Below, piece after piece: positions 23,056 to 36,606 of a stretch of DNA of 64,000 nt. The notes under the pieces were generated by a model. It saw nothing but the letters and a program-made list of their open reading frames with translations, made no database searches and had not been told where the DNA came from. The position numbers were made by a program, and so were the translations under genes. This DNA is from Thamnaconus septentrionalis. Its lineage: Eukaryota > Chordata > Actinopteri > Tetraodontiformes > Monacanthidae. How positions within the stretch are numbered: position 1 is the stretch's first letter; the number at the start of each line of letters is the position of its first letter. The stretch covers positions 8,664,489-8,728,488 of the forward strand of contig CM020515.1 of assembly GCA_009823395.1 (NCBI GenBank), in the 5' to 3' direction.

Positions 23056-26000
23056 CGGCATTTGTTCCCTTTATTTAACCAGATGAAATTGGGCTCAGGA
23101 TCTCTTTTACCCAAGAGTTTGGGAGCAGAGGGAAAAGTATAGAATGAAACATACAATTCGAGAGGTGCAACAATATTTTCAATAGGACGTGTGCACGATT
23201 ACAGATACCTTGCAGTAACTGCAGAAAACAGTGGTGTTTATTCTTGGAGTACGAGGTTATACTTCCACCTCGACATTGTCTCCAGCGTCGGATCAACGTG
23301 ATTTGTCAAAACGTGTCACCTTGCGTTGAGGCGTGGCCCTAAGCTTCGATCAACGACCGCCGGTCCGTTTATCGCACGCCGAGCAATCGTTGGGCGTTTA
23401 ACTTCTGCATCCTGCCACCGCTGTGAGTGCTGAGTGGTGCTCGGAAATCATTCAGCGGACAGCTGACTGATTGAGGGACACTCTGTTTCCCACAAGGGAA
23501 GGAATCAATCACCCGGAGGAGCGCGGCTGTTTGTTTAGCCTGGGCAGCGCTGCTCACTGGAGGGGACGCGGGAGCACAGGACCCCCCGCTGACTCGGTCC
23601 ACGTGTCTCCGAGGGTGACATAAATATAAACAACAGGCTGCCGAGAGAGAGTCAACACCTCAAGGTTCAGAGGAAAGAGTTTGTTGCCGCCCCTGTAGCA
23701 GTATTGTAGCAGAGAAAAGCAGCAATAATTGGATGCATTGTTTTTCTGATGTGCTAAATCCATCGGCCTCAGCAGTTGTAGCGCACATCCTCTATCTTCA
23801 TTTGGTGCCTTCAACGCTGCAGAATGAATCAGACTGATCTGGAGTCCAGAGTGGCGACAATATGACATGACAATTCCCTGCACTGCAGAGATTTCTCTCC
23901 ATTTTTGGAAAGATCCAGTCTGATTTAAGGCGGTCTGAGTTTTGTTGACCTGTCGCAAATGGTTCCAGTCATGTCCAAAGTATGAAGAAGCTGCCTGCGA
24001 ACAGTAGGCTGTGAATTTGAAGGACAGAATCTCTCTATCCAAACACTTTTCGCCAAATGTTTCAAATGAGCTTTTGACAAGACGGATCAAGGAAACGTTC
24101 CTTTTGGCATGTCAAATGTCACAAAATGTGCAACTTTTAGACCAATTTTAGCATTGCTGCATGTGTAACAGAAAAATAGGCGTCATAAAAAACCTCCACT
24201 GCATTATTCATATGCTGATTTAACGTTGGTCAGGTTGTATTAGCCTTGCTTTTAGATCCCCAAATGGCCACTTCCAAGAACTTTAAATGCTGCAAAACAA
24301 CGGCTGATAGCAAAAACAGATCTATTTACCAAGAGAAGAGTTGTATATCTTCCACCAGGAATTAGACCAGACCCAAGAATAAAAATGACTCTGTGCTGGC
24401 TTTAGCATTGTTAAACGTGTGGCCAGTAAAATGCTCGCAGGAAGTTATTGCTTTGCTAGAAAAAGTTAGTGGTCTGATTTTGAATGTCTTTAGACAACAC
24501 TCAACATTCAAGGCTGAGAACAGACTATTATTTCAAGACCAAGATGTTTCAAGGAAACTTATATTGCGCTATATTATGTAGAATTTGTATATTTAGCAAT
24601 CTTGATAAGGAAAAGAAAAAGGTACTTTTTTAATTGCTGAGAATGTTTTAATGTCGAGTTCAGAGTAACATAATGAATAAACATTCCACAGAATAAGGAG
24701 AGAAAATGCTAATTCTTTTTTTATTGACTGTATAAATTGCTAATCTTTCTTCTAAAGTAAAACAGAAAAAAGGAGGGGATAACAACGGAGCCATTACGTT
24801 GTTCTTATGGTCGAGAAAACAAACAAGAAAAGCAATCATCCTACTTAAAAAAAAAATCCCAGTCACAGCTCGGTCAGTGTCACCGCAAGCGTCATTTCAA
24901 CCCCGCTATTCCCGCGACGCTGGGACCCACGACAATCTCATCTCCCATCCGTAACCTTTATCTAGCTGACCACCGTGTTGCCTCATAACCGAGTCATAAA
25001 TCACACACGCAACGCCTGCCACGCAGAGCAGAGGTGCCACGTGTCGGTGATCCCGCCGCCTGCATTTCTGCCTCTGCAGGTCTCGCTCTCAAACCACCGG
25101 CCGTGATCATCTCGGCGCTGGTTGGGGGTGAGAGAGTGGGACTGAGAGCACGTGGGAGGTCTGCCATTATTTTCCTCTCGGCTGAACCAGCTGAGAGGTG
25201 AGCCCGCCGACCTCTGTGTCACGTGCCCATCTCTGCACGAAAGCCTTGAACAGGTCCAGCCAAACCTGTGTCGCCGTCTTTCTTTCAGTTCGACGAGCAG
25301 CTCCGTTTTGGGAAAGGAGGCCTTGGGTTTCTTTGTGTAGTAGCACAGCGCAAGGTCTTAGGACATGACGACTGTCTGAGAAGTTTTGGTGCTGGAGCAT
25401 TTGACTTTCATTTCTTGAAAACTAAGACTAAATATCTAAATTCAAGAGAAGTTGCTGGGGCAAAAATTGTTGATGCACAATAAAGTGGTTCTGCTGTTCT
25501 TTTCAGTGCTTCCAAATTGTGAAACATGTGAAATCCCCATCAGCAATATTAACTAGTCTGTCAGAAAACTCTTCAGTTACGAAAAAGCCAATTCCCTATT
25601 ATCATCTGCCCGCTCCACATTTCTTCTGGAATTTGGGTCTTTCTGATGTCACAAAGGGCACTGATGGCAGCTCCCAGTTAGTGGCAACCATCCCAGGAAG
25701 GTCTTCATCGTGTCCTCTGAGACCACTTCCTGGTCTCCTTACTTTTATTCCCTTCCAATACATCAAACAAAGCAGCGTGGTGGAGCGATACAGTTACATG
25801 GGTAATTGTTCATTCAATGATATTACTGGAGCCCAGGAAAAAAGTGAAATCTGAAAATGGGGAAAACTATGATTATTCTTTTTCTCCCATGTTTTACCAC
25901 TGACGCTGCTGCCTCTTCTGGATGGAAAAAAACAAACGGGTTTAATGTGTATTTCCTGAGGCGTTTCCATTGATAAAAGAGTGCGTGCTGATGCTCTTAC

Positions 26001-26466
26001 GGGATGATGTGTCCACATGTGAAGGCTCCGCAGCCGAGGACCCTCTGTGAATAAAGCGCGGAGAGATTAAGACCTCGTACGGGAGGGAGGCACGTGAACA
26101 GGAGGTGGACAATGTGTAATCCGCTGAGACGGGGAGAGGGAGAGGAAGAGGATTAAGGGGCAACCAATCGGGCCGGGGGGACGGAGAGCGCAAGCGTTTG
26201 CGTCCCGCAGATGTGACTTTTCAACCGAGCCGTCCAGATGATGAGTGGACAAAGTCGATCCTTCCAGCAGCGGAACCCCCACCCCCCGCTAGCTGCGCGT
26301 TAGCCGTGAGTTACTGAGGCCGGGAAATAAACATTGCAGTGTGATTTGGGTCGTTCTGCTGCAAGCGGCGGGCCGAAGAGGACAGAATAAATCAGTCAAC
26401 CCTTTGGCTGGGAGCTTTGTTGATATTGAGTTGAATGATCGCGAGTTTTTAAGCTACCTTGAAAAA
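23056..26466. other. Non-coding stretch
   Basis: The longest minus-strand ORF (23,554-24,090, 178 codons) has no recognisable domain. Bases 24,240-24,590 and 25,590-25,850 resemble old repeat remnants but could not be matched. Bases 26,030-26,330 are GC-richer. No gene was recognised. Confidence 0.35.
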
Positions 26467-28044
26467 TACTGACCACAAATGTTCCGTCACACTAGAAGGC
26501 CCACTGTTTCAATTTGGCGGCATCTAGTGGTAAGGAAGAGCGTTGCAACTATGTACATTGTCAGGCCGCATCGTGGTGGCAACCGGGTGTCCGACTTCCT
26601 CCCCACTGTCCAAAGACGTGCAAATTGTGATAATCGTGGAACTGATGCATGTTTCAAGCTGCTAAGTGTGTTTCCAAATTAGCTCTTATGTATTTGGTGT
26701 TCTCGAAGGAAAAAAACGTTTTACTATTTACATAACTGAAACTTAACTAACTTAAATACAGCGTGCTTTTGTCCGGTCCTCTCAGACTAGACTGTTCTTT
26801 CATTTGTAACAGGATTAAAATGTCAAGTACAGTAGCGTCACAGTGTGAAAAGGTTATAATGTTCTAAACGACAAGGCAGCGTTTAGTTCCCCGGCACTGC
26901 TGTGCACATTTCATCCATTTCATTTTAGAATGAACTGCATGAAGTGAACTCTTTTACAAATTTGGTAACAGATTTGCATGTGTGTATTTTTTTACCTCTT
27001 CCTCTGCTCATCGATGTTTGTGTCGATCATTCCAGGCAGTGATATTTCAGTGTTGCCGCAGCACTGTGAAAGACTGGGTGTTTTGTTTGGTGGCGGCCTT
27101 TCATCGCTGCCGTCCTACTGTTTTGAGTTCTTCTCATTGTGAGAACAATCCCAACTCATCGGCCCACACGCCTCATGTCGTTTCTCTTTGCCGATTTGGC
27201 TGCTCTACCATATTCTCCTCTTCCCTGCTGACGAAGGCAGAAGCTGTAGCTTCATGCAAGTTCTGACACTTCACGATGTCATTCTTAATTTCAGCGTCCG
27301 TTTTCACGTGGCTGCTGCACGTCTACCCTTCATCTGTACGAAGACTTTTCCAGCTCCGCGCAAGCGTAAAAGTGAAATTTCATTGTGTTGACAGGATTTC
27401 AGGGTTTTCCATCAGTGAAGACAAAAACACGATGCAAACCCACTCTGCAGTGAGTGCGGTATTTCGGCTGTCGCGTCGCCTTAGACTTGCAAGTCTTCAG
27501 CCGCTCCGGTGTTGCAGCGTCAACACAACAGGCCTGCGGTTACCTTTAAGCAAATCAAACTTTTTTCAAACGAAAATTAGAATAGAGATTAAAATGTGAA
27601 AGGCTTGAACTGTAATAAAAAGAGAAACACCTTTTAACTGTGTTTAATATTAAGAAGTGATTAAAAGTAAAATAAAAGTTTTGGGTTGCAACAGGAAAAA
27701 AAAACCCTATCAAAAGGGAGAACTTACTTTGTCTGGTTTTGTTTTGTCCTTTTTTTTGCTTGAAAACTCCAGGAGGCTCCAGCAAATGATCAGACTTCTT
27801 TATTCAGACATCTCTGAAAGAAAAAAAAGGGCAAGCTGAGCAACACAGACATGCAGGTTGTTGTGCAGACTGGGTTGAGCATCGACAGTGAGCTCTCTGT
27901 CGTCATGATCCTTTGGCCAAAACATGAGTGAGTCACACCTGGCTCTTCAGAAAAGGTGCAGTACATTCAAACAACTTCAGGTCTTCCAACGCCGCTGGTG
28001 TTTCCACTTCCACCGCAACTGATTTGTTCATCCTTTAATCTAAA
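26467..28044. other. Non-coding stretch
   Basis: Bases 26,475-26,610 contain a GGCGGCATCTAGTGG box typical of short decayed fish repeats. The rest is unique, with only short ORFs lacking motifs. Confidence 0.35.
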
Positions 28045-28080
28045 CCCCCCCCCCCCCCACCCCCCCACCCCCCCCAAAAA
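28045..28080. repeat. Poly(C) tract
   Basis: Nearly pure C over about 30 bp, interrupted by two A, then an A run. Possible length instability. Confidence 0.9.
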
Positions 28081-30371
28081 AGGGACATTTCATGACATTT
28101 GGTTCCACGTAATCCTCATTAGACGCATCATTAGAACGAATAAATCTCCTTCTTATATCTGCACACATTTGCACAGGCCAGTGAAAATCTGCCAACTGTT
28201 GTGTTCTGATTCATCACAAAGCGCTTTCCGACTTGCGTTCCTAAGTGGGAGAGAGTGTGTGGGGCGGTCAGTGGCGGTGCCACATGAGATGGAGAGCCAA
28301 GGACCCATAAAATGAATTTCATTTGTTCAGAAATCGCATTAAATAATGTTTCACAAATGAGAAAGTGTGGAGTTTTTTTTTTTAAATCGTTCTCTCCTGA
28401 ATAATCTAGCCCGTAGTTAGTGCGAAGAGGTCACTGTGAAGGTCGTCATCCAGTGTAGACGATGCTGATGTAAATCTACAAGTAGACAATTTTTCCATTC
28501 TCACTGATAAATTGCAAGTTTGAAAAATCAGATCTTGGGGGTTTTATTGAATCTTACTCTGGTTTCATCTGAATAATCAAGGTCAGATTTGATAGTGGGT
28601 AAAGAGGCTTATTACAGGGACCTTGTCCATTGTGGGCGAAAAGTGGAAAGCAGAGTGGAAGGTACCTTTTGATCTTGAAGGAGCCTCCTGCATTTCACAT
28701 ATGAAAGAATTTTAAGAAGCCAGTGGTGCACTGCAGCGGGGCACTGTGAGCCTGTCTGACAGAAAGGTCACTGAGCATCCCTTGAAAGTTTTTCCTAAAC
28801 TACCCAATCAGAAGCTGGATTCTGTGTGTCACGCATCCAAATGTAGAAATCACATGTAAACATGACTAAAAGTTATGATTCAGTTTACCACATGTTCATT
28901 CCCACTCAGACTTTTTGCACCGTTGCTGGGATGAAGATTGAACCACGTGTTTAAAAGAAAAATATTCCAATTAGTCGTGTTGCATGACCTTGTCGCAATG
29001 CATGGGGAAATACACATTATTGATTGAAAGAAACATTAATGTTGCCTCTAAATATTAAACTCAGCAAAAAAAAAACATTTTTTTTTAGATGTTTATGAAT
29101 GAAAAGTTCCCACAAACCTCCATAATCAATTAGAATCCTCATCACTGATTCATTCATGTAAAAAAAATTCATTAAATCCTTGGAACAGATTGATCGTAAT
29201 ATAGATGTGGACCAAAGTTCAAAGTTGCTTATGGATTTATCAGTTTCATTGGCCACACAGGTAAGTCCATGCATGTGACTCCAACATACAAAATGTGCAA
29301 TAGCCAACAATAAGCAATAAATAATGTTGTGTGGGATGAAATGCTACAGGATTGGCTGCTTGTTGACAGTTGGCAAGGTTTCCTGCTAGCATAAGAGAAA
29401 AGCGTATTAGGTGAAAAGTGTATTTAGGGGGAGCCTTATTGCCTAATTTGCACATGAAAACCAGCATTGCACTGAATGTCATCACCCTCCCAATCCACAC
29501 AAGAAGTCGAAATCAGGTGACATTTGTTCCCCTAATGAATAAACCACACTTTAAATCAGGTCGGAAGCATGCTCCACTTAAAGTAAAACAGACACTAGAA
29601 CATGAGTGATGTTTCTTTGAGGTTTATAGATGGAGGTGACAAAAAAAATTTAATCTTACTGCTCTAGCATTTTTTCGCAACTTTTTCATCACCCAAAACC
29701 ATAACAAAAACCCCAACGACAATCCTTTCCTGCTGTCATATTTAAGGCTGATTTTATACACATTTATGATGCTTATTTTTCATTTTGGGATTCCAGTGCA
29801 GCATCCTTGAGAAAATCATGTATTGATGACCACAAAACATCATATTTAGCTCTCTGTTTAGAGTCTTCTGATAAAGATACTTGATTTTACCTTCCTGCAA
29901 GTAGTGATGCTTTGTTGGACAATACTACTCATTTTATGATATAAGTTTTTGTTTGTTTGTTTTTATCCTCCACACCCATCGAGCTTCCTGACAGTATTGA
30001 TTATTATCAAAAACTCAACTGCATGGATCGTAACATAACAGCATGATTAGCCTTCTGTTTACAGCTCTGCCGAAACACTTGGTTTTAGCTACTTAACTTA
30101 AGATTTTGTTAATTTTGACCAAATTAGTTGAACTAAGCAGACAATTTTTAACAGTTAGAAATTTAATAGTTCACCTGAAGGCTTTCATGCGAAGCTCAGA
30201 TTGCAGGGCAAACTGTCAGGAGCAATTAAACTTGCTATGTATCAAAAAAAAAATGGCCAACTGTTTCAACAGCTATCACCTGTATTAAAGCATGAGATGG
30301 GTGCGGTTGTGGAAACATTTGAATACCTTGTGTGCCTCCACTTTCATCCTCTTTGCTAAGCCACCGCAAAA
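28081..30371. other. Non-coding stretch, AT-rich
   Basis: AT-rich unique sequence with T and A runs near 28,374, 29,070, 29,159 and 30,244. No gene or named repeat was recognised. Confidence 0.4.
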
Positions 30372-30720
30372 AACCTGCAGGGCTCCATGCAAACACCTTG
30401 CAACTACATTTATCCGACATGTAACAATGCACGCATTATGGAGAGGGATTGCAAATCCCTCAGTGCTCAACTCAATTTGGAACTCAAGTCACAAGACGAT
30501 GAACTGCTGTGGGATTTTGCTGCGCTCACAGCCCTCTGCTTCGCCCGTGACACACTGTACATTATGCTCTCTCAGACACACGTGCACCCCGTGGCTTTCC
30601 TGGAGAGCAGTTCACAAATCACTGCCTTCCGCTCTGAGCCAGCAAGGCCGCTAGCGTTAAAAATAAGCTCCTGTGGGATCTCCTGGCCCAGTCCTTTTAC
30701 TCCCTGCACGTTGAGCACTT
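30372..30720 (+). repeat. Diverged duplicated block, copy 1
   Basis: This block aligns with 32,515-32,862 at a nearly constant offset of about 2.14 kb and 65-70% identity by eye. Shared runs include GGCTTTCCTGGAGAGC (about 30,592) and GTTCACAAATCACT. An ORF crosses it (30,387-30,914) but the partner copy keeps a different frame pattern, which argues against selection on a protein. It is either two insertions of one repeat or an old local duplication. Confidence 0.7.
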
Positions 30721-32514
30721 GGTTCTTTCTCATACTGGTTCGTTGGACCTTCTGCATGTTTGTGAGGTGGACGAGAAACCCGGTGCTCTCGGAGGAATGG
30801 AACAAACCCCTGGCTGAGGGTGTTGTCGCTAACTTGGCAGAGGTATTGGTGCCATATGTGACATCACAAATGGTAGACTTCCAGAAGTGTGTCTTAGCGA
30901 ACACTAATTTCTAGGGAGTTCATTGACTCAAGCCTGGTATTATTGTGATGTCAAAGTTATATTTGGGGTTATTCAGGGATTTTTATATGGGACCTCTACT
31001 GTCCTTTTCTCCCTTGAGGAGCCTTATTTTGTTGAGTGAAGTGTCTTGTCCAAAGTGGGGCACTTTCAAAATGAGCTGGCCAAACCCTTGGAGCCAGGAA
31101 TCCCTTGACTGAGGGGCAAGTTCAGTAAATGTCAAACCTTCTGAGGGAAGTGCTGAGAGGGCACTGGAGTAGGTAGCTCATTATTTTTTTCCATATCTGC
31201 CTTAATTAAAGGGGAATGGTGTATATTACTTTCGGGGCCTGCATGGAGGCTCCACTAAAGGCCACAGTCTGAATCGGAGGTGTCATCGTTAGGGGAGCCG
31301 CCGCCGCCACTCTGAGGTCCTCACGTCATCCTGCGCTATGCGCTGACCTTGCATTGGCTCACACACCCTTTATGTGAAGTGAAAAGGCTGAAGGAGAGGT
31401 CACGGCTGTCTGTGCTGAGTGCGTCTTGAAGGACTCTTTCACCGAGGGACATTCTCTTTGCAAGCTATTATGGAGCGAGCTTTATAATAACGTCTCAGGA
31501 ATGGCCTCGGACCTTTCAGCGCTTTATGTATACGTCCCGCCAGTTCCTGTGGAATGTTGACCTACAGCACGCGGTGGCAGGCCCAGGAACAACAGCTGGA
31601 ACTGTCACATCCATATAGCTCAAAAATTCCATTCAAATGGTTTTGCTTTACCTGGTTGTCATACAGTGTTTAGGGGGGATTTGTAAATTACTGTATGCCC
31701 TTTACCTGTAGCTTCTCTGCTGTCTCGGAACTAAAACAACACATTATTAGTTGCTGAGAACTAATACATGGAGATCCTGTAACCAAAACCTTGTGTTTTT
31801 TGCAAGGTTCTGACAGATCTGTCTTGAAAAGTTCCAGTCCGACTCGTTTCAAGGCTTTCGTCGTGCAAGCCGTGCAAGACCACTCAGCAAAGTTAGAGTT
31901 GCGAACTTTGCCCTGGGTTTCAGTCGCAACAAAACCGTGAAATTCCTCCAGTCTTGTGACCATGGTAGCTGCAGCAGAGTTCTATCATGACTGGATTCTT
32001 AAGGTAAAGTAAAGAACAGAATTAAAGGTGTCTCTCCATTTCCGATTGGCACATAGAATGGTATTTATTAGCATTTGCTTGGATCTATTGGCATGGTGTT
32101 TCCAGTTGACCACCAATGATTTTCTGTAGGCCATCTACCAAATGTCAAAACAACAAGTGATTTGAGTATTTGTAATGTGGTATTTGTCTGAAATTTGCGT
32201 AATTTACTTCAAAATAACCAAAGAAGTATTTTCAGTTCGACTTTGACCAAGAAATTAGTCATTTTCTCCAGACATGCTTGACTTAAAAAGGGATCCAGGT
32301 TACTCTTCTTGATAAGGCAGGACAGTATCATGTTAGACTACTGCAGTGTAATTGAACCTATGATGCAGCAGCATGCAGTAGCTGGTGGTGGTGCATCCAC
32401 TTGGGGAATGAATTACAATACATTTTCTTTGGGTATCAACATTCTAATGTTCTTTGTCGTTCTACTGGTGTCGCCGCAATCCTTTGTTTTTTTTTTAGAA
32501 GAAAAAAAAAATTC
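30721..32514. other. Non-coding stretch
   Basis: Unique sequence between the two duplicated blocks. Bases 31,230-31,530 are GC-richer and include a GCCGCCGCC run at 31,298-31,306. No gene was recognised. Confidence 0.4.
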
Positions 32515-32862
32515 AAACCCTGGAGGACTCGATGCAATACATCTGTCCCGCATGTTGCGGTTGACATGTGGCAAAGCAGGAACTTCCCGGGGAGGGACTG
32601 GAAATCTCTCGCCGCACAATCCCAAGTCAAGAGACGATAAACTGTTATGGGATTTTTTTCGCCTCGCTGGCACCTCTCTCTGCTGCGTCCCTGACTTGGC
32701 GTACATTATGCACTCGCAAAACGCACGTGTCGCCCCATGGCTTTCCTGGAGAGCGGTTCACAAATCACTCCCCTCTGGTCTCAGCCAACAAGGCTGATAG
32801 CTTTGAAATCGGCTCCGCTGGGATCCTCCGCCCAACTCCTTTCACGTTGAGCCCCGAGGCTT
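32515..32862 (+). repeat. Diverged duplicated block, copy 2
   Basis: Partner of 30,372-30,720 in the same orientation, with TGGCTTTCCTGGAGAGC and GTTCACAAATCACT in the matching places. No recognised family or coding content. Confidence 0.7.
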
Positions 32863-35800
32863 GACTCACTCACTCTCCCTCCCTCCTTCTCCCTCTCTCC
32901 ATCGGTGAATGACAATTCGCCCGCTTCGTGACATGCAAAGTGCAATCAGATCGGCTGCGCACCTGAGACCCCGCCGCGGCGGCTGAGCGGGGACCTGGCG
33001 GAGAAAAAGGAGCAAGAGCCGGGGCGATGATCAAAGGGGGAAGCCGGCTTCTGATCAGAAGGCTGCACAATTCGCCGAGACGGCATCTTGTTATTTCCTC
33101 AGTGTAATGATACACACTGGAGCTCGTCATATCAACGTGTTTTGATGGTGGACTGCTTTTGCGCAGATTCCCCGCTGGTAGGAAGCTATTCCCTCCTTGC
33201 TCCCTGTGAGTGGCCTCGAATGTGTGTTTTTTTCCCCGCTCCCTCTGAATATGGCTTAAGGCCATGAGACGATTTTTGCATAACGATGGAACGCCGGAGA
33301 GACTCTCGTCAAGCGTCTGTTAAAACACACATCCATCATCGAGGCGGAGGATGTCAAATTAGCCGTATGTTAAACAGGTGGCTTACCAGCAGATGCCGAG
33401 GCGGTAGACGGGGAGAGATTGAGGTCACGTTGGTTTAGTCACCCCGGGTGTCGAGCGCCAGATGGATTTGACTCTTCCCGGTTTCGTGAGAAGGAGTTTG
33501 CGCATCGGTGTTGTGCGTTTAAGTGTTAAAGGGCAATTAAACATTGTCGTAAAGTTTGAAATAAAAAAGAGATAGTCTGGGGTGTTCATGTCAAGGGGCA
33601 AAGAAATGCAATTAAACCCGGCTAATGTCCTGCTGGCAAGTCTTGGGAGTTTGAACGTCTGAATTTAATGCCACATTGAGTTTGTAGCAACACAGTTTTT
33701 TTTTAACAACAAATTTAAACTGGTTAAAAATCGATCAAGAACCAAGGTTTTCTCAACGGAATGCGTATGATTTTGAAGAATCTATAGGACCCTCAGAACG
33801 ACCATGTGTTTCTTGGGTACAAAACAGATCCGTAAAGACACAAGTTTCAAGGCTTGAGGTTGCCCTGAGTTTGAACCGTTTCTATGGTTACAGTCTGTTT
33901 AGTGCAAGTCCAAGGCTGCAGAGCAGGTTGCCTTAACACACGTGCACTCCATGGCCTGGAGCAAACGGCACAAACCACTAGAGCGTGTGTGTGCGATGCG
34001 TTCAAGTGTTGATCCCAAACCTTTCATCAAGAAACAAAATGGGATTTTGCTGGACTAAACTACCTGCTGATGATGACTGTGTATCTTTTTCACTCTGCTT
34101 TTTCAGAATTGATCAAAAATCAGCTAAAAACTCTTGCTGAGTCCGGAGAGGATCTGAGGACTTTTTTGGTTTGTTTTAAATATCCCAGTAGCTTCCAGTG
34201 GCACTGCGTAATCTAAAGTCCATAGATACTCTTTTGTGTCTTTTTATTGGCTGATACTGTAAAGACGCGATGCCACGCATGTTGTTTTCTCGCACCGTTG
34301 CAATATTTTTAACGTCATCGAGATGCAAACCTAATGTCCGCGGGATGCAGCGTAATGGCATTTTGGCTGCTGAAAGTCTCCTTGTTCCCCTTTCTCCGGC
34401 GCCTAAATTGAATCCAGTAATCGCCTCAGGCAGCAAATAAAATGATTTAGAGAGTCATCGGGAAAGGACGACATTGAGGTCAATGGAAAGAAACCATTAA
34501 TTTGCATTTAGCTGTTTTTTCTCCTCCTCCGGTCTTACACTGTTTCGCTAAAGTGGATGTTTTCTCTTTTGTCAAGATTCTCTCCCCATCTGCCAGTGTT
34601 TAATACTTATTGCAGGGAGGTGTACTGTAGTACATGAGGCGTACTGCATTGCTAGCGAGGCTACTTCCTGCTTTGCACCGTTTAGCCGTGATTTTGCTTC
34701 CCAACAGGCACAGCTCATTTCACTCATATTCCTTTTGAAATATGAGAAAGAAAGGTCAACTCCGTCAGAAGGCACCTAGCTAGCGCTGTTTAATTAGCTG
34801 TGCTCACATTGGTAGGAGGATCAGCACCTGCAGTTGGAACTGCAGTGAAAGTATCTCAACTTTAGGCGGAAGTTTCTAACACAGAGTACAAAGAGAGAGA
34901 AGTTGAAAAGAACTTGGAAAATTTAGAAACAGGACCACAGGGATTCTTGCTGAGAGCAAATGAGAAATATTGCATTTTTGTTGCAGCGCCAATTTAATGG
35001 TTTTCTAATAACAAATAGTCACTCTTGCCCGGTCTGGTTGCAGAGCTGTTTGTGTGAGTGGAGACGGGGAAAAAGATGATAAACAAAAAAAGAACAACTT
35101 TATTTCTGTCAACGAGGCCAAAGTAGAGCTGTTATATAAAAGCAATGTCGTGTTATGTTAATTTTTTCATATATATATATACGTATGTATACATGTATTA
35201 CAAATGTGTTTCTGTAATTAATCTATCAGGGCGAAAAAAAACAAATATAGAAACTAGTTCTGAAGGTTTCTAATTATCACTTCAGCTGCCGGCCCCCATA
35301 TGAGGAGTGGAGGGAGCTCGGCCACGAGGCTGTTGTTCTTAATTATATTTGTGAGCGTGAGTTTCGGTCCTTATTAAAAAAAAAAAAAAAACGCCTGTAA
35401 TTTTGTCCGTTTCAGACTAAAATAAAAAACACATTCCATTTGGACCATGCCGCGCTTTACGACAGAAAATCCATTTTCTCCGAGCCTCTCCGACTCGAGA
35501 GAGACTGGAAGACGGCAGGAGTGGTCCAAGGTAATCCGGAGGTCAGCGTAAACACCAACACGGGCGACGCGTGCAGCGCATTCCTCAGTTGTCTTCATAA
35601 AGCACCATTATAATGCCATTAAACCAGCCCTTTACTCGTCATTTTCTCCCCCTTATTATTAAATTTCGCGTCTGCATTATGCATGTGAGGGAATATTACA
35701 GCCGCCCGTAATAGATTGTTGAGGTGACTGTGGCTCGCAATCGCCTGAAGGGTCTTTTTTTTTTTTTTCTTTTGCCTTCAGTCACCAAGCAAGTCAACCA

Positions 35801-35960
35801 CTCTGTGGCACAATATCTCAGGCCCGTAGCTCCAACATCACAGAATGCGTGTTCCTAGTGTGACTCCCTGCAGCTCTGTGTTCACCACCAGCATGAATGA
35901 CTATTAGGAGCTAACAGCCAGCTTCTCATTCGCTCACGTTCCCAGTTGTTTTTGTCAGAT
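32863..35960. other. Non-coding stretch
   Basis: Bases 32,940-33,500 are GC-richer unique sequence. An ATTTGCAT octamer lies at 34,500-34,507. A short (AT)n lies at 35,170-35,181 and poly(A) at about 35,375-35,390. Bases 35,620-35,740 form a clean block with CATTATGCATGTG. No gene was recognised. Confidence 0.35.
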
Positions 35961-36009
35961 GCTGCAACTGCTGCTGCAGCTCCTGCTGCTGCTGCTGCTG
36001 CTGCCACTG
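35961..36009. repeat. (CTG)n trinucleotide repeat
   Basis: An imperfect then pure CTG array, with about seven perfect CTG units at 35,984-36,004. No ORF context suggests that it encodes a homopolymer. Confidence 0.9.
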
Positions 36010-36555
36010 CATAGTGTGCAATTGGCCGTACGGTTTTCACATGGATTTGCCTATTTTAGAATTGCTAACCACAGGAGTGTAAACATGAGTGGATGATTTC
36101 CAGATCTGTTTTGTTTTTGTTTTTTTCGCCCAAATTTGTTGGATCAAACTTCACCTCAAACTGTTTATTTCCCCTGCTTCTTATCTGACCTCCGGCTTCC
36201 CCATTTTCGAGATGTTGCCCCCTGGAATCTTTACTGTGATGGACCATGATGGGGCCCCCTTTTTCAAAATCGCCTTTTTTTGGAGTTATTTTCCTTGTCC
36301 TTGAAACCTATTTGTGTGTCCCTCTAAAGCTACGGGCACCTCACTTTCTCCCTCTCTCAGCACGACGCGCAACGTCCAGCGAAATCCCACAGGTGCGCAC
36401 TTTCAAAGATTCGATTTAGAGGGCGAGAAAATGGGCCTTTTAGCTCACTGTCCAACCGCAGGTCTTTTTAAAGGGCTCCGCTAAACTGTCATGGAGGACT
36501 GCTCATATCTTCTTAAGTTAGCAAACACGCTCTCACCAGGCTCAGAGTCGCACTG

Positions 36556-36559
<4 letters not shown>
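36010..36559. other. Non-coding stretch
   Basis: Unique sequence with T runs near 36,105-36,127. No gene was recognised. Confidence 0.4.

Positions 36560-36602
<43 letters not shown>
36560..36602. repeat. (GA)n microsatellite
   Basis: About 43 bp of uninterrupted GA. Confidence 0.97.

Positions 36603-36606
<4 letters not shown>

Noticed and set aside
23554..24090. 178-codon minus-strand ORF
   Set aside because: No motif, signal peptide or coding-like codon pattern; flanks show no splice sites that would make it an exon.
30387..30914. 175-codon ORF with partial similarity to an ORF at 32,309-32,797
   Set aside because: The similarity is that of the duplicated DNA block; the matching peptides come from mixed frames, so no shared protein is implied.
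33930..34060. Third copy of the 30.4/32.5-kb duplicated block
   Set aside because: Only short runs such as ACACACGTGCACTCCATGGC match, and in altered order. Too weak to call.
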